NCBI GenBank assembly: GCA_955652585.1 | Contig: CATPBF010000181.1 | Location: forward strand, 1-8,838 | Direction: 5' to 3' | Length of the DNA stretch: 8,838 bases | From: Candidatus Dormiibacterota bacterium | GTDB taxonomy: Bacteria; Chloroflexota; Dormibacteria; Dormibacterales; Dormibacteraceae | In this document: positions 1-6,745 of the stretch, piece after piece | Layout: every line of letters begins with the position of its first letter | How positions within the stretch are numbered: position 1 is the first letter of the stretch | Notes under the pieces: generated by a model | What the model saw: only the letters and a program-made list of their open reading frames with translations | What the model was told of the DNA's origin: nothing | The model's database searches: none | Program-made: the position numbers and the translations under genes

Positions 1-1
1 C

Positions 2-349
2 TCATCGGGACATAGCACCTTCAGCGCCGCGGGTGCCGAGATTCTGAGGCTGTTCACCAGGAGCGAGAGATTCGGCGCTGGGGTCAAATTCCCGGCCGGG
101 AGCTCCAGGATCGAGCCAGGTGCGGTCCCCGCGAGCGATATGACACTCAACTGGACCACCTTCAAGGCTGCTGCGGACCAGGCCGGCTGGTCCCGGCGTT
201 ATGGCGGGATCCATTTCGAGCAAGCCGACCTCGACGGACGCGCCGGCGGCCGGTTGATTGCACAGCAAGCGTGGGCCAAGGCGATGAGCTATTTCCACGG
301 AGGACCTTCGCCGAACCGTGACGACATGGACAACTCCGACCCGGGCTAA
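2..349 (+). CDS. Vanadium-dependent haloperoxidase-like / PAP2 superfamily protein, C-terminal part (5' end outside window)
   Basis: The frame is open from base 2 to the TAA at 347-349, giving about 115 visible residues; the start is left of the window. The fragment opens with SSGHSTFSAAGAEILRLFT, which carries the PAP2 motif-2 signature SGH. It later has SRRYGGIHFEQAD, the PAP2 motif-3 pattern SR-x5-H-x3-D, whose His binds vanadate in haloperoxidases or is the nucleophile in the related acid phosphatases. The stretch between the motifs and the following DLDGRAGGRL and AWAKAMSYF segments resemble the C-terminus of secreted bacterial proteins annotated as vanadium-dependent haloperoxidases. 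Halide oxidation or phosphate-ester hydrolysis is possible; the fragment cannot separate them, because the N-terminal half with the motif-1 Lys/Arg is missing. An internal ATG at 140 would leave only 69 residues without the SGH motif, so it is not a separate gene. The tail after YFHGG is short and Asp/Asn-rich. Confidence 0.85.
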   Translation, partial: SSGHSTFSAAGAEILRLFTRSERFGAGVKFPAGSSRIEPGAVPASDMTLNWTTFKAAADQAGWSRRYGGIHFEQADLDGRAGGRLIAQQAWAKAMSYFHGGPSPNRDDMDNSDPG

Positions 350-387
350 AGCCCGAGAACCTCGGGGCAGGGCACCGATAATGCCCT
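342..387 (+). promoter_or_regulatory. Cluster of three short hairpins between the haloperoxidase-like gene and the transporter-like gene
   Basis: Three inverted repeats fill this short junction. CGGGC (342-346) pairs with GCCCG (351-355) around a TAAA loop that contains the upstream stop codon. CCCGAG (352-357) pairs with CTCGGG (361-366) around AAC; it shares bases with the first, so the two exclude each other. AGGGCA (369-374) pairs with TGCCCT (382-387) around a 7-nt loop and ends 3 bases before the GTG at 391. No T-run follows, so a classic intrinsic terminator is unlikely. The position, at the ribosome entry region of the next gene, would suit translational control or an RNA processing site, but that is inference; short GC-rich stems also arise by chance. 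Confidence 0.3.
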
Positions 388-390
388 AGC

Positions 391-3300
391 GTGACTGCCG
401 CCCCGCTCCTGGCCAGGTTCTTACACGTGCGACGCAGCGAGTTGGACCGCACGCTGCAGGTCGCGGGCTTCGCGATCCTCCTCGGCTGGGCCATGTACAC
501 GGCCTTCAACGCGACCCAGGCCATCTTTCTGAACAAGGCTGGGCCGCATGCATATCCGTTGTTCTTCGTCGTCCTCGCCCTGGCGGTATGGCCGATGGTC
601 GCGTTGCAGGGCGTGCTCACGCGACGGCTCGGCGTCGGGCGCGCGCTTCGGCTCACCCTCGTCCTGAACGCCGTGGTGGCGCCGATCCTCTACATCGTCT
701 ACTTCATCTCCGAAGCGCCGACGGTCGCATTCAGCGTTTACGTCATTTACTCCATCGCGTTCGAGTTGGTGATGCTCAACTTCTGGAGCTTCGTCAGCCA
801 GCACTTCAACCTGCTCGAGGGCAAGCGCATCTTCCCGGTCATTGCGGCCGGACTGAGCATCGGCTACATCCTGGCCGGATTCACGACCACGCTGATCGCG
901 ATTTACGCCACCGAGCCGCTGCTCTTCGTATGGGCGTTTGGGTCGGCGGCGGCGGCGCTCATGTCCGAATGGGTGGAGCGCCGCCTGTTCCGCCCGACCT
1001 TTGTCGACGACGCCGACGAGCTTTTCGCGCAGGAGCAGGTGGTGCGCCACCGGCAGGGCGCCATGAGGGTCGTGCGCGGCGCCATCCAGTACTTGACCAG
1101 CAGCCGGCTGGTGCTCGCGCTGGTCCTGCTCGCCCTTGTGATGCAGGTGACGAGCCGGGTCGGCGACTACCTCGTCGCGCTCATCTTCGTCGGCGCCACG
1201 CACAACAACCTGCAGGAGCTGACCATCCTCATCGGCAACGCGTGGCTGGCCAGCTACGTGGTGCAGCTGTTGATCAGCCTGTTCATCACGCCATGGGTTC
1301 TCGACAAGCTCGGCGTCAAGAACGCGATCATGGCGCTGCCGATCTTCACGCTGATCGGTTTCGTGGCCGTGGCCGTGAACCCGGTGCTGGCGACCTCGCT
1401 GTTCCTCTTCATCGTCCGCAACGGACTCCAGACCGGACTCGACGACCCTGCCGAGAGCGTGCTGGGCGGCGCCCTACCGGCCCAGGTCGGCCCCAAGCTC
1501 CGGATCCTGCTCGACAACGTGGTGCTGCCAGGCGCCGCGGTGATCACCGGCGTCGGCCTGCTCTTGGTGCAGCAGTTTGTCTCGGCCACGGTCCAGGTGC
1601 TGGCCGTGATCGGAATCGTGCTCGCGGTTCTTTTCATCGGCGCCGCGCTACGTGTGCGCAGCCTCTATGTGGACGCCATCTACGAGCGGCTGCGCACCCA
1701 TGCCGTCTCTTTGAACGACTTCCAGCGGGCGCTGGGACGTCCGACGCCCGCGCAGATCGACGAGCTGCGCGGCTTCGTCCGCTCCGGTGACGACAGAGCG
1801 AGGCCATTTGCCGCGGCGGCATTGGGGAGGCTGGCGCCCGAAACGTTCGCGGCCATGGTGCCCGAGCTGCTGGCGTCACCGGACGCCTCAGTGCGGAGGC
1901 TGGCCCTGCAACTCGCGCCGCCCAAAGCAGTGACCGACCTGCAGCTGGAGGCCGCGCTAGAGGATCCGGATGGAGGGGTCGTCGCGGCCGCAGCCGTCGC
2001 GGGAGCGGCCCACGACCCGCCGTGGGAGCAGTCCGGGCCCCTTCTGGAGCGGCTCTGGCATTCCACCGATCCAAGCTGGCGCGCGGCGGCAGTCTGGGCG
2101 GCGGCCTTCACCGGCGACCGCGGAACGGTAGTGGACGGCATGCGAGACGGCGAGCCGCTGGTACGCCTGGAGGCGATCCGCAGCTTCGCCAAGTTGAAGG
2201 CCGACGTGCCCGAGGCCGCCGGGCCGTTGGTCGCCTGCCTCAGCGACGACAACCTCGAGGTGCGGCGGGAGGCGCTGCGCCAATCCGTGAGGTGGGCGCC
2301 CACCGGCGATGAACGGCCGGCGTTCGCGGAGGCGCTGGTGGCGTCGCTGGCGAGCGGCGATCGCGAGGTGAGGCGCCTGGCGTCCGAGGCCATGGCCGCG
2401 CAGGCGCCCGAGGCGCTGGCGCTGACCTTGCCTCTTCTCGAATCTCGCGAGCACGCGGCCGCTGCCGCGGTCGAGGCGCTCATCCGCAGCGGGCGTCCAG
2501 ACCTGTTCCGCCGCGTGAAAGTGCACCTCGAGCATCACCTCGGTGAAGGGGTGAAGTCGGCGCGGATGTCGACGCACGCCGCCGCCAGCTCGCGCTTGCG
2601 CGGCGACGGCGATGAGGCCGCCGCGTACGCCTTCTTGCGGATCGCCCTTGACGACTACGCCGGCCATGCGACGGACTCCGGCCTGGGGGCGATGCGCGCG
2701 CTGCACGGCAAGCGGGGGTTTGCAACCGTCGAGCGCGGGGTGATGTCGTCCGAACCGCAAGCTAGGGCCGAAGGGCTGGAAACGTTGTTAAACTTCGGCC
2801 CCGGATGGCTCGCCGCACCTCTGGCGCAGCTCCTCGACCCGGACGCCTTTGATGGTGCCTCGGCGCGCGCTCTGTCGGACGCCGAGCTCACGGCGCTTTC
2901 GAATCACTCGGATAAATGGATTCATGAGGCCGCCGGCGCCGCCGCCAACGGCCTCGGCGATGGCATGAAAGAGCTGATCGCGCTCAAGCGGGTGCCGCTC
3001 TTCAGCACTTTGACCCTGGAGCAGCTGTCGAGCATCGACCACCTGATGGTCACCCGGCACTACGCGAAAGGCGAGTCGATCTTCCTTAAAGGCGATGTGG
3101 GATCGGAGCTGTTCGTGGTGCTAGAGGGGGAGATTCGCATCCACGTCGACCATGAAGGCCGCGAAGTCACGCTGGCCCGCCTGGGGCCGAGCTCGGTGGT
3201 CGGTGAGATGGCGGTGTTCGACGACCAGCCGCGGTCGGCGGGCGCGCAGGCGAGCCAGACCACGACGGTGCGGGTCCTGCGTCGGGACCGGCTGCAGGCG

Positions 3301-3408
3301 CTGGTGTACGAGCACCCGGAGGTCCTGCTGGAGTTCGTGAAGAACCTCAGCCAGCGGATCCGGGTCATGAACGAGCAGCTGGAGGCGGCGCCGCATGGAG
3401 AAGACTGA
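391..3408 (+). CDS. ADP/ATP translocase-like (NTT/TLC) membrane protein fused to HEAT repeats and a cyclic-nucleotide-binding-type domain
   Basis: 1005 residues in three parts. Residues about 18-425 are a polytopic membrane domain with roughly 12 hydrophobic helices. Its FWSFVSQHFNLLEGKRIFPVIAAGLSIG segment (split here as FWSFVSQHF, then GKRIFPVIAAG) matches the pattern of NTT/TLC nucleotide-transporter relatives, a branch of the MFS-like carriers. Residues about 490-670 hold about six HEAT-like helical repeats with a recurring D-x(2-4)-VR-x2-A core (Arg at about 502, 564, 592, 625, 661), and helical sequence continues to about 850. Residues about 866-1000 are a cNMP-binding-type domain: KRVPLFSTL entry helix, GEMAVFDDQPRSA phosphate-cassette pattern with E939 and R948, and a closing helix. 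Likely an inner-membrane carrier or sensor with a cytosolic regulatory tail; the substrate and ligand are unknown. An in-frame TAA at 379 limits the start; GTG 391 keeps the family-like FLHVRRSELDR lead-in, but no Shine-Dalgarno is visible, and GTG 427 is an alternative. Overlaps the next gene by 14 bases. Confidence 0.8.
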   Translation: MTAAPLLARFLHVRRSELDRTLQVAGFAILLGWAMYTAFNATQAIFLNKAGPHAYPLFFVVLALAVWPMVALQGVLTRRLGVGRALRLTLVLNAVVAPILYIVYFISEAPTVAFSVYVIYSIAFELVMLNFWSFVSQHFNLLEGKRIFPVIAAGLSIGYILAGFTTTLIAIYATEPLLFVWAFGSAAAALMSEWVERRLFRPTFVDDADELFAQEQVVRHRQGAMRVVRGAIQYLTSSRLVLALVLLALVMQVTSRVGDYLVALIFVGATHNNLQELTILIGNAWLASYVVQLLISLFITPWVLDKLGVKNAIMALPIFTLIGFVAVAVNPVLATSLFLFIVRNGLQTGLDDPAESVLGGALPAQVGPKLRILLDNVVLPGAAVITGVGLLLVQQFVSATVQVLAVIGIVLAVLFIGAALRVRSLYVDAIYERLRTHAVSLNDFQRALGRPTPAQIDELRGFVRSGDDRARPFAAAALGRLAPETFAAMVPELLASPDASVRRLALQLAPPKAVTDLQLEAALEDPDGGVVAAAAVAGAAHDPPWEQSGPLLERLWHSTDPSWRAAAVWAAAFTGDRGTVVDGMRDGEPLVRLEAIRSFAKLKADVPEAAGPLVACLSDDNLEVRREALRQSVRWAPTGDERPAFAEALVASLASGDREVRRLASEAMAAQAPEALALTLPLLESREHAAAAAVEALIRSGRPDLFRRVKVHLEHHLGEGVKSARMSTHAAASSRLRGDGDEAAAYAFLRIALDDYAGHATDSGLGAMRALHGKRGFATVERGVMSSEPQARAEGLETLLNFGPGWLAAPLAQLLDPDAFDGASARALSDAELTALSNHSDKWIHEAAGAAANGLGDGMKELIALKRVPLFSTLTLEQLSSIDHLMVTRHYAKGESIFLKGDVGSELFVVLEGEIRIHVDHEGREVTLARLGPSSVVGEMAVFDDQPRSAGAQASQTTTVRVLRRDRLQALVYEHPEVLLEFVKNLSQRIRVMNEQLEAAPHGED
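3381..3385 (+). promoter_or_regulatory. Ribosome binding site (GGAGG) for the 67-residue membrane protein
   Basis: GGAGG lies 9 bases before the ATG at 3395, inside the end of the upstream coding region. It supports that ATG as a genuine start and suggests coupling to translation of the long fusion gene. Confidence 0.6.
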
Positions 3409-3598
3409 GAGCTCGGAACCGAGGGCCCAGCGTCCCCCTCTCCGCACTGTTCTGGTCAGCCTGATCGCGATCGCCGGCTGGCCCGTCGCGCTAATCGCGC
3501 TCGACAAAGCGACGAGTGATGCGGTCGCAGTTGTCGTTGCGCTCCTGGGTTACGGCGGCTACATCGCCTGGTATTTCTGGAGCCGGCGCTACCAGTAA
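3395..3598 (+). CDS. Small two-helix membrane protein, function unknown
   Basis: 67 residues. The N-terminus (about 1-16, MEKTESSEPRAQRPPL) is polar. Two hydrophobic stretches follow, about residues 17-37 (TVLVSLIAIAGWPVALIAL) and 43-62 (AVAVVVALLGYGGYIAWYF), separated by the short polar turn DKATSD; the end SRRYQ is basic. The basic residues near helix 1 and at the C-terminus predict both ends in the cytoplasm, a hairpin topology. The ATG overlaps the last 14 bases of the NTT/HEAT/cNMP gene and has a well-placed GGAGG, so the two are probably translated together and the small protein could be an accessory or stabilising partner of the transporter-like domain. I do not recognise a family. A chance reading frame is less likely given the ribosome site, the clean helix pattern and the stop just before the intergenic hairpin. 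Confidence 0.6.
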   Translation: MEKTESSEPRAQRPPLRTVLVSLIAIAGWPVALIALDKATSDAVAVVVALLGYGGYIAWYFWSRRYQ

Positions 3599-3639
3599 GG
3601 TCCCTCCGCGCTCGCCCACCGAGGCCGGGTCCCCCGTAG

Positions 3640-3674
3640 TGGGGAGGGGGCCCAAGCTGGACCACCCCTCCCCA
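3640..3674. terminator. Hairpin between convergent genes, possible bidirectional terminator
   Basis: TGGGGAGGGG (3640-3649) pairs perfectly with CCCCTCCCCA (3665-3674) across a 15-nt loop. It sits in the 83-bp gap between the stop of the small membrane gene and the stop of the oppositely oriented oxidase gene, where a shared terminator is expected. Neither strand has a T-run after the stem, so it is not a textbook intrinsic terminator; it may only stall polymerase or protect 3' ends. Confidence 0.4.
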
Positions 3675-3681
3675 AATGCGC

Positions 3682-5052
3682 TTACGGCTTGATGTTCTGG
3701 TTCACGTGGAACAGGTTGTCGGGGTCGTACTTCTTCTTGGCCTGGACGAGACGGTTGTAGTTGCCCTTGTAGTTGGCCTTGATCCGGCCCTGATCGTCCT
3801 CGGCCATGAAGTTGATGTAGCCACCCTCCTCGGAGAGCGGCGCGGTCGCGTCGTAGTAGTCACGGACCCATTTGATGTTGGCCTTGTTCTGGGCGGGGTC
3901 GGGCCACATGCCGGCGATCACGGTGGCGAAATTGGCGTCGCGATAGGCGAACGCGGTGTCATCGGAAGCGACCTTGTGCACGGCGCCGTTGATCGGGTAG
4001 ATGTGCATCGTGGAAGTCATCGCGGGCACTTTGGACCCGTGCTCCACATGGGCTGCGATCGCGTCGTCAGTCAGCTCCTTCACGAAGTTGGCCTTCCAGT
4101 AATGCTGCAGGTCAGGCGGGTACAGCCCGTCGAAGGCGCTGTTCAGCGCGGGATACGGCATCGGGCCCACCATCTCGGCGAACACCGGAGCCACGTCGTG
4201 GAACGGCTTGAGCGCCTTCTCACCCTCCGAGATCGGCCCGGACCAGCACCCGACAAAGAGAGCAAACGTGTCCCCATGCCGGTTCTCGGGAATGAAGGGG
4301 AGGGGAGGCGCGATCTGAAAGGCCGGGAAGCCTCCGAACGCCTCGGGAGCGTCCTTGATGTAGTCCCGGTAGAAGCGCAGTAGGTCGCCGGCATATTTCA
4401 GCTCGTAAAACATCGGGCCGCCATAGACGTCCTTCACGGGGTGCAGGCGGAACTCGAAGGACGTGACGACTCCGAAGTTGCCGCCGCCACCGCGAATCGC
4501 CCAGAACAAGTCCGCGTTCTCTTTCTCGCTGGCGATGAGAAGCTTTCCATCCGCGGTCACAACGTCGACAGAAATCAGGTTGTCGAGCGACAGGCCGTAC
4601 CCGCGGGCGAGGTATCCGATGCCACCGCCAAGGGTCAGGCCCGCGACTCCGGTGGACGAGATGATGCCGCCCGTCGTGGCCAGCCCGAAGGCGTTCGTCG
4701 CAGCGTTGAAGTCACCCCAGGTGGCGCCGCCTTCAGCTCGGGCGGTCCTTTTTTCGGGATTCACGCGAACCCCGCGCATGCGAGACATGTCGATGACGAC
4801 CCCGTCGTCGCAGGTCCCGAACCCTGGCACGCTATGCCCGCCTCCGCGGATTGCCAGTGGTAGGTGGCTCTCCCTCGCGAAGTTGACGGCGGCGATGACG
4901 TCGCCGGCGTTGACCGGACGCGTCACGACCGCCGGGCGTCGATCGATCATCGCATTGCGAACCGCGCGCGCCTCGTCGTAGCCGGCGTCTCCGGCTCCGA
5001 TCACATCGCCGCGCATCTGCTGACGCAAAGTGTCGAGCGTAATGGTGGCCAT
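3682..5052 (-). CDS. FAD-binding oxidoreductase, berberine-bridge-enzyme-like (BBE) family
   Basis: 456 residues, the usual length. The N-terminal FAD-binding domain (about 35-205) contains RGGGHS at 69-74, whose H73 is the family's site of covalent 8-alpha linkage to FAD. It also has the Gly-rich GVAGLTLGGGIGYLARGYGL (135-154) and AIRGGGGNFGVVTSFEFRLH (185-204). The second BBE anchor, a Cys four residues before G135, is replaced (I131), so flavin attachment is probably through His only. The C-terminal BBE motif at 428-456 has YKGNY, RL, KKYDPDNLF and a final NQNIKP. Relatives oxidise sugars, alkaloids or polyketides with O2 and yield H2O2; the substrate here cannot be read from sequence. No signal peptide is visible, so it is likely cytoplasmic. 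The start is fixed by GGAGG six bases upstream. It lies last on the - strand after a 128-bp gap from xseB and probably has its own promoter. Confidence 0.92.
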   Translation of the reverse strand: MATITLDTLRQQMRGDVIGAGDAGYDEARAVRNAMIDRRPAVVTRPVNAGDVIAAVNFARESHLPLAIRGGGHSVPGFGTCDDGVVIDMSRMRGVRVNPEKRTARAEGGATWGDFNAATNAFGLATTGGIISSTGVAGLTLGGGIGYLARGYGLSLDNLISVDVVTADGKLLIASEKENADLFWAIRGGGGNFGVVTSFEFRLHPVKDVYGGPMFYELKYAGDLLRFYRDYIKDAPEAFGGFPAFQIAPPLPFIPENRHGDTFALFVGCWSGPISEGEKALKPFHDVAPVFAEMVGPMPYPALNSAFDGLYPPDLQHYWKANFVKELTDDAIAAHVEHGSKVPAMTSTMHIYPINGAVHKVASDDTAFAYRDANFATVIAGMWPDPAQNKANIKWVRDYYDATAPLSEEGGYINFMAEDDQGRIKANYKGNYNRLVQAKKKYDPDNLFHVNQNIKP

Positions 5053-5058
5053 CCACTC

Positions 5059-5063
5059 CCTCC
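5059..5063 (-). promoter_or_regulatory. Strong ribosome binding site (GGAGG) of the FAD oxidase gene
   Basis: On the - strand the run AGGGAGGGAG precedes the ATG at 5052; its GGAGG core ends six bases before the start. This is the best ribosome site of the - strand block and suits a separately initiated gene. Confidence 0.7.
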
Positions 5064-5104
5064 CTGACCAGTGCCGCCGCGGGCAGTCTCCAAGCGAGAT
5101 CGCT

Positions 5105-5114
5105 GACCGCGGTC
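5105..5114. promoter_or_regulatory. Perfect 10-bp palindrome GACCGCGGTC in the oxidase leader, possible operator
   Basis: GACCGCGGTC is its own reverse complement. It lies between the possible promoter (5133-5161) and the oxidase start, in the place where a repressor could bind. In such GC-rich DNA a single short palindrome can be chance, so the call is tentative. Confidence 0.2.
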
Positions 5115-5132
5115 CGACCTCCGGTGCCCGGC

Positions 5133-5161
5133 AGTTTAGACCTCTCCGGGGCGCTTGGAAA
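5133..5161 (-). promoter_or_regulatory. Possible sigma-70-type promoter of the FAD oxidase gene
   Basis: Reading the - strand, TTTCCA (5161-5156) and TAAACT (5138-5133) are separated by 17 bases. Each matches four of six bases of the -35 and -10 consensus. It lies about 80 bases ahead of the oxidase ATG, in the only sizeable gap of the - strand block. TAAACT is part of one of the few A/T-rich patches here. A weak consensus match only; the gap itself is better evidence of independent transcription than these hexamers. Confidence 0.3.
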
Positions 5162-5180
5162 TGGGAAAGTTCGGCGGTGG

Positions 5181-5378
5181 CTAGCTGCTTTCCGGTTCGG
5201 GGCGGATCTCGATCTTCTTGCGGGCCGCCTCCAGGCGCTCGGTGCAGACCTTGAGGTAAACCCGCGCTTCGTCGACCGCCTTCAGGGCATCCTCGAGCGA
5301 GAGGTCGCCGTCCTCGAGAAGTTTCAGCTTCTCATCGAGCTTCTCCAGCGCCTGCTCGTAGGTCAGCTGCTCGCTCAT
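5181..5378 (-). CDS. xseB: Exodeoxyribonuclease VII small subunit
   Basis: 65 residues, within the short range of this subunit. The family signature runs through residues 6-35: TYEQALEKLDEKLKLLEDGD followed by LSLEDALKAV, the two helices that pair as an antiparallel coiled coil. The charged tail (REAARKK-type region about 50-57, then EIRPEPESS) is typical of XseB. Several small subunits bind the coiled-coil part of XseA to form exonuclease VII, which degrades single-stranded DNA from either end without metal and acts in mismatch repair and in clearing DNA damage. The ATG overlaps the xseA stop as ATGA (5375-5378); its own Shine-Dalgarno is weak (CAGG seven bases upstream), so translation is likely coupled to xseA. 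It is the last gene before the 128-bp gap, so the operon may end here. Confidence 0.95.
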   Translation of the reverse strand: MSEQLTYEQALEKLDEKLKLLEDGDLSLEDALKAVDEARVYLKVCTERLEAARKKIEIRPEPESS

Positions 5379-6724
5379 GGCTCGACCTGTTCTACCCGCG
5401 CGCCCAGCCGCCCGGTTGCGAGCCGGATGCGCAGCTTGCGATCAACGGCCGTTTCCGTGGCCGCGCGCACTACGCGCCCTGTCTCCGCGTCAATCGTGAT
5501 GCTGTAACCGCGGGCGAGCACAGCCTCCGGGCTGAATGCGACCAGCTGCTGGCGCAGGTGACCGAGACGGCGCTGTTCGGTGGCGAACCGCTCGACCAAC
5601 GCCCGCTCCAGGCGATCTTGCGCCCGACGCGACGTCAGCGAGTTGCGTGCACGTGTCAAGCGCCCAACACCGCCTGCTGCCAACCGCCGAGCCCGTTCGC
5701 GGAGCGCCTCCTCGCGGCGCGCGACTTGCTGCACCGGGCTCAGCCGCGCCAGGTTCGCGGCGGCGTGCGCGAGCCGATCCACACGAACCCGGACCATGGC
5801 CGGCAGGAGCTGCACCAGCCTCGCTCTCTTGGTATGAAGCCTTTCCAGCTCGCGCGCCACCCGCTGATTGCTTTCGCGGTCGAGGCGTCGCTCCCTCTCG
5901 CGAAGCAAGGCGATGAGGTCTGCTTTCTTGGGCACGACGCGAGAACCAGCCTCGGTCGGAGTCCGCGCCTCGACGTCGGCGACCATGTCCGCGACCGTGC
6001 GATCCGACGTGTGCCCGAGCGCGGTCACTACCGGCAGCCTGGAGGCGAGGATCGCCCGCGCGACGATCTCTGTATTGAACACGTACAGCTCTTCGAAGCT
6101 GCCTCCGCCTCGTGCCACCACGATCACCTGCGCGAGTGCCTCGTCGTTGCAGCGACGCAGCGCGCGCGACACGCTCATGGGGGCGGCCGCTCCCTGCACC
6201 TGCACCGGATACACGACCACGCCCATGTTCGGATAGCGCTCCCAGATCGTCTCCTGGAGGTCGTGGATGACGGCGCCAGTCGGCGACGTTATGAGCGCCA
6301 CCACCTGAGGCAGGAAGGGCAGCCGGCGCTTGCGACCTGGTGCGAACGCGCCCTCAGCCTCCAGCCGGCGCTTCAGCTCTTCGAGCCGGGCGCGCAGCTT
6401 GCCGACGTCGTCGAACTCGACCTGGTCGGTGATGAAGCTGAGGCGCCCGGTCTTGCCAAAGAAGTCGACCCGGCCGCGGAAGATGAAGACCTGCCCATCC
6501 TCTGGCAGCGTCGTCACACGCCGCGCGTCATCCGCGAACAGCACCGCATCGAGGCGACTCACGCCGTCTCGAATACTGAAGTTGTAGTGGCCGCCGGCGC
6601 CTTGCTTCATGCCGCTGACCTCGCCCTTCACGAGCATGGCCGTGAGCGGGCGCAGCTCGCGCCGGATCTCGTTGGCAAGCTCCGTGACGGTGTAGGGGCG
6701 CTGCGCTTCTTCAGGCTTGAGCAA
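5375..6724 (-). CDS. xseA: Exodeoxyribonuclease VII large subunit
   Basis: 449 residues, full length. Residues about 10-105 are the N-terminal OB-fold for single-stranded DNA (YTVTELANEI, LVKGEVSGMKQ, GHYNFSIRD). The catalytic domain (about 106-265) has ITSPTGAVIHDL with D155, VARGGGSFEELYVFN with R205, and ALGHTSDRTVADMVAD with H238 and D241, matching the conserved residues of the family. The usual GHE-TD is GHTSD here. Residues about 266-395 are long charged helices, the coiled coil that carries XseB, and FSPEAVLARGYSITID (397-412) is the typical C-terminal motif. The start is TTG at 6724: an in-frame TGA at 6746-6748, the same triplet that ends the upstream lipoprotein gene, excludes a longer form, and no ATG or GTG lies between. 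AAGG sits only three bases before the TTG, so initiation may depend on upstream translation. Gap to the lipoprotein gene is 21 bp; overlap with xseB is 4 bp. Confidence 0.96.
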   Translation of the reverse strand: MLKPEEAQRPYTVTELANEIRRELRPLTAMLVKGEVSGMKQGAGGHYNFSIRDGVSRLDAVLFADDARRVTTLPEDGQVFIFRGRVDFFGKTGRLSFITDQVEFDDVGKLRARLEELKRRLEAEGAFAPGRKRRLPFLPQVVALITSPTGAVIHDLQETIWERYPNMGVVVYPVQVQGAAAPMSVSRALRRCNDEALAQVIVVARGGGSFEELYVFNTEIVARAILASRLPVVTALGHTSDRTVADMVADVEARTPTEAGSRVVPKKADLIALLRERERRLDRESNQRVARELERLHTKRARLVQLLPAMVRVRVDRLAHAAANLARLSPVQQVARREEALRERARRLAAGGVGRLTRARNSLTSRRAQDRLERALVERFATEQRRLGHLRQQLVAFSPEAVLARGYSITIDAETGRVVRAATETAVDRKLRIRLATGRLGARVEQVEP

Positions 6725-6745
6725 GGGCCTTAGCTTATGACGGGC

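Noticed and set aside
140..349. A separate 69-residue gene starting at ATG 140
   Set aside because: The same frame is open to the left edge and carries the SGH motif, so this is the end of a longer PAP2/haloperoxidase-like gene.
588..1790. 400-residue open frame on the + strand inside the transporter-like gene
   Set aside because: It is the +2/+3 shadow of the 1005-residue gene, rich in Arg, Ala, Gly and Pro with no domain; the longer frame has clear helices and motifs.
1957..2760. 267-residue open frame on the - strand opposite the HEAT region
   Set aside because: Antisense shadow produced by strong third-position G/C bias; low-complexity composition and no recognisable motif.
3676..4383. 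235-residue Val/Leu/Gly-rich frame on the + strand opposite the oxidase
   Set aside because: Antisense to the conserved BBE C-terminus; its hydrophobic look follows from complement codons.
5558..6733. 391-residue open frame on the + strand opposite xseA
   Set aside because: It mirrors a well-supported xseA with all catalytic motifs, and its own product has no family features.
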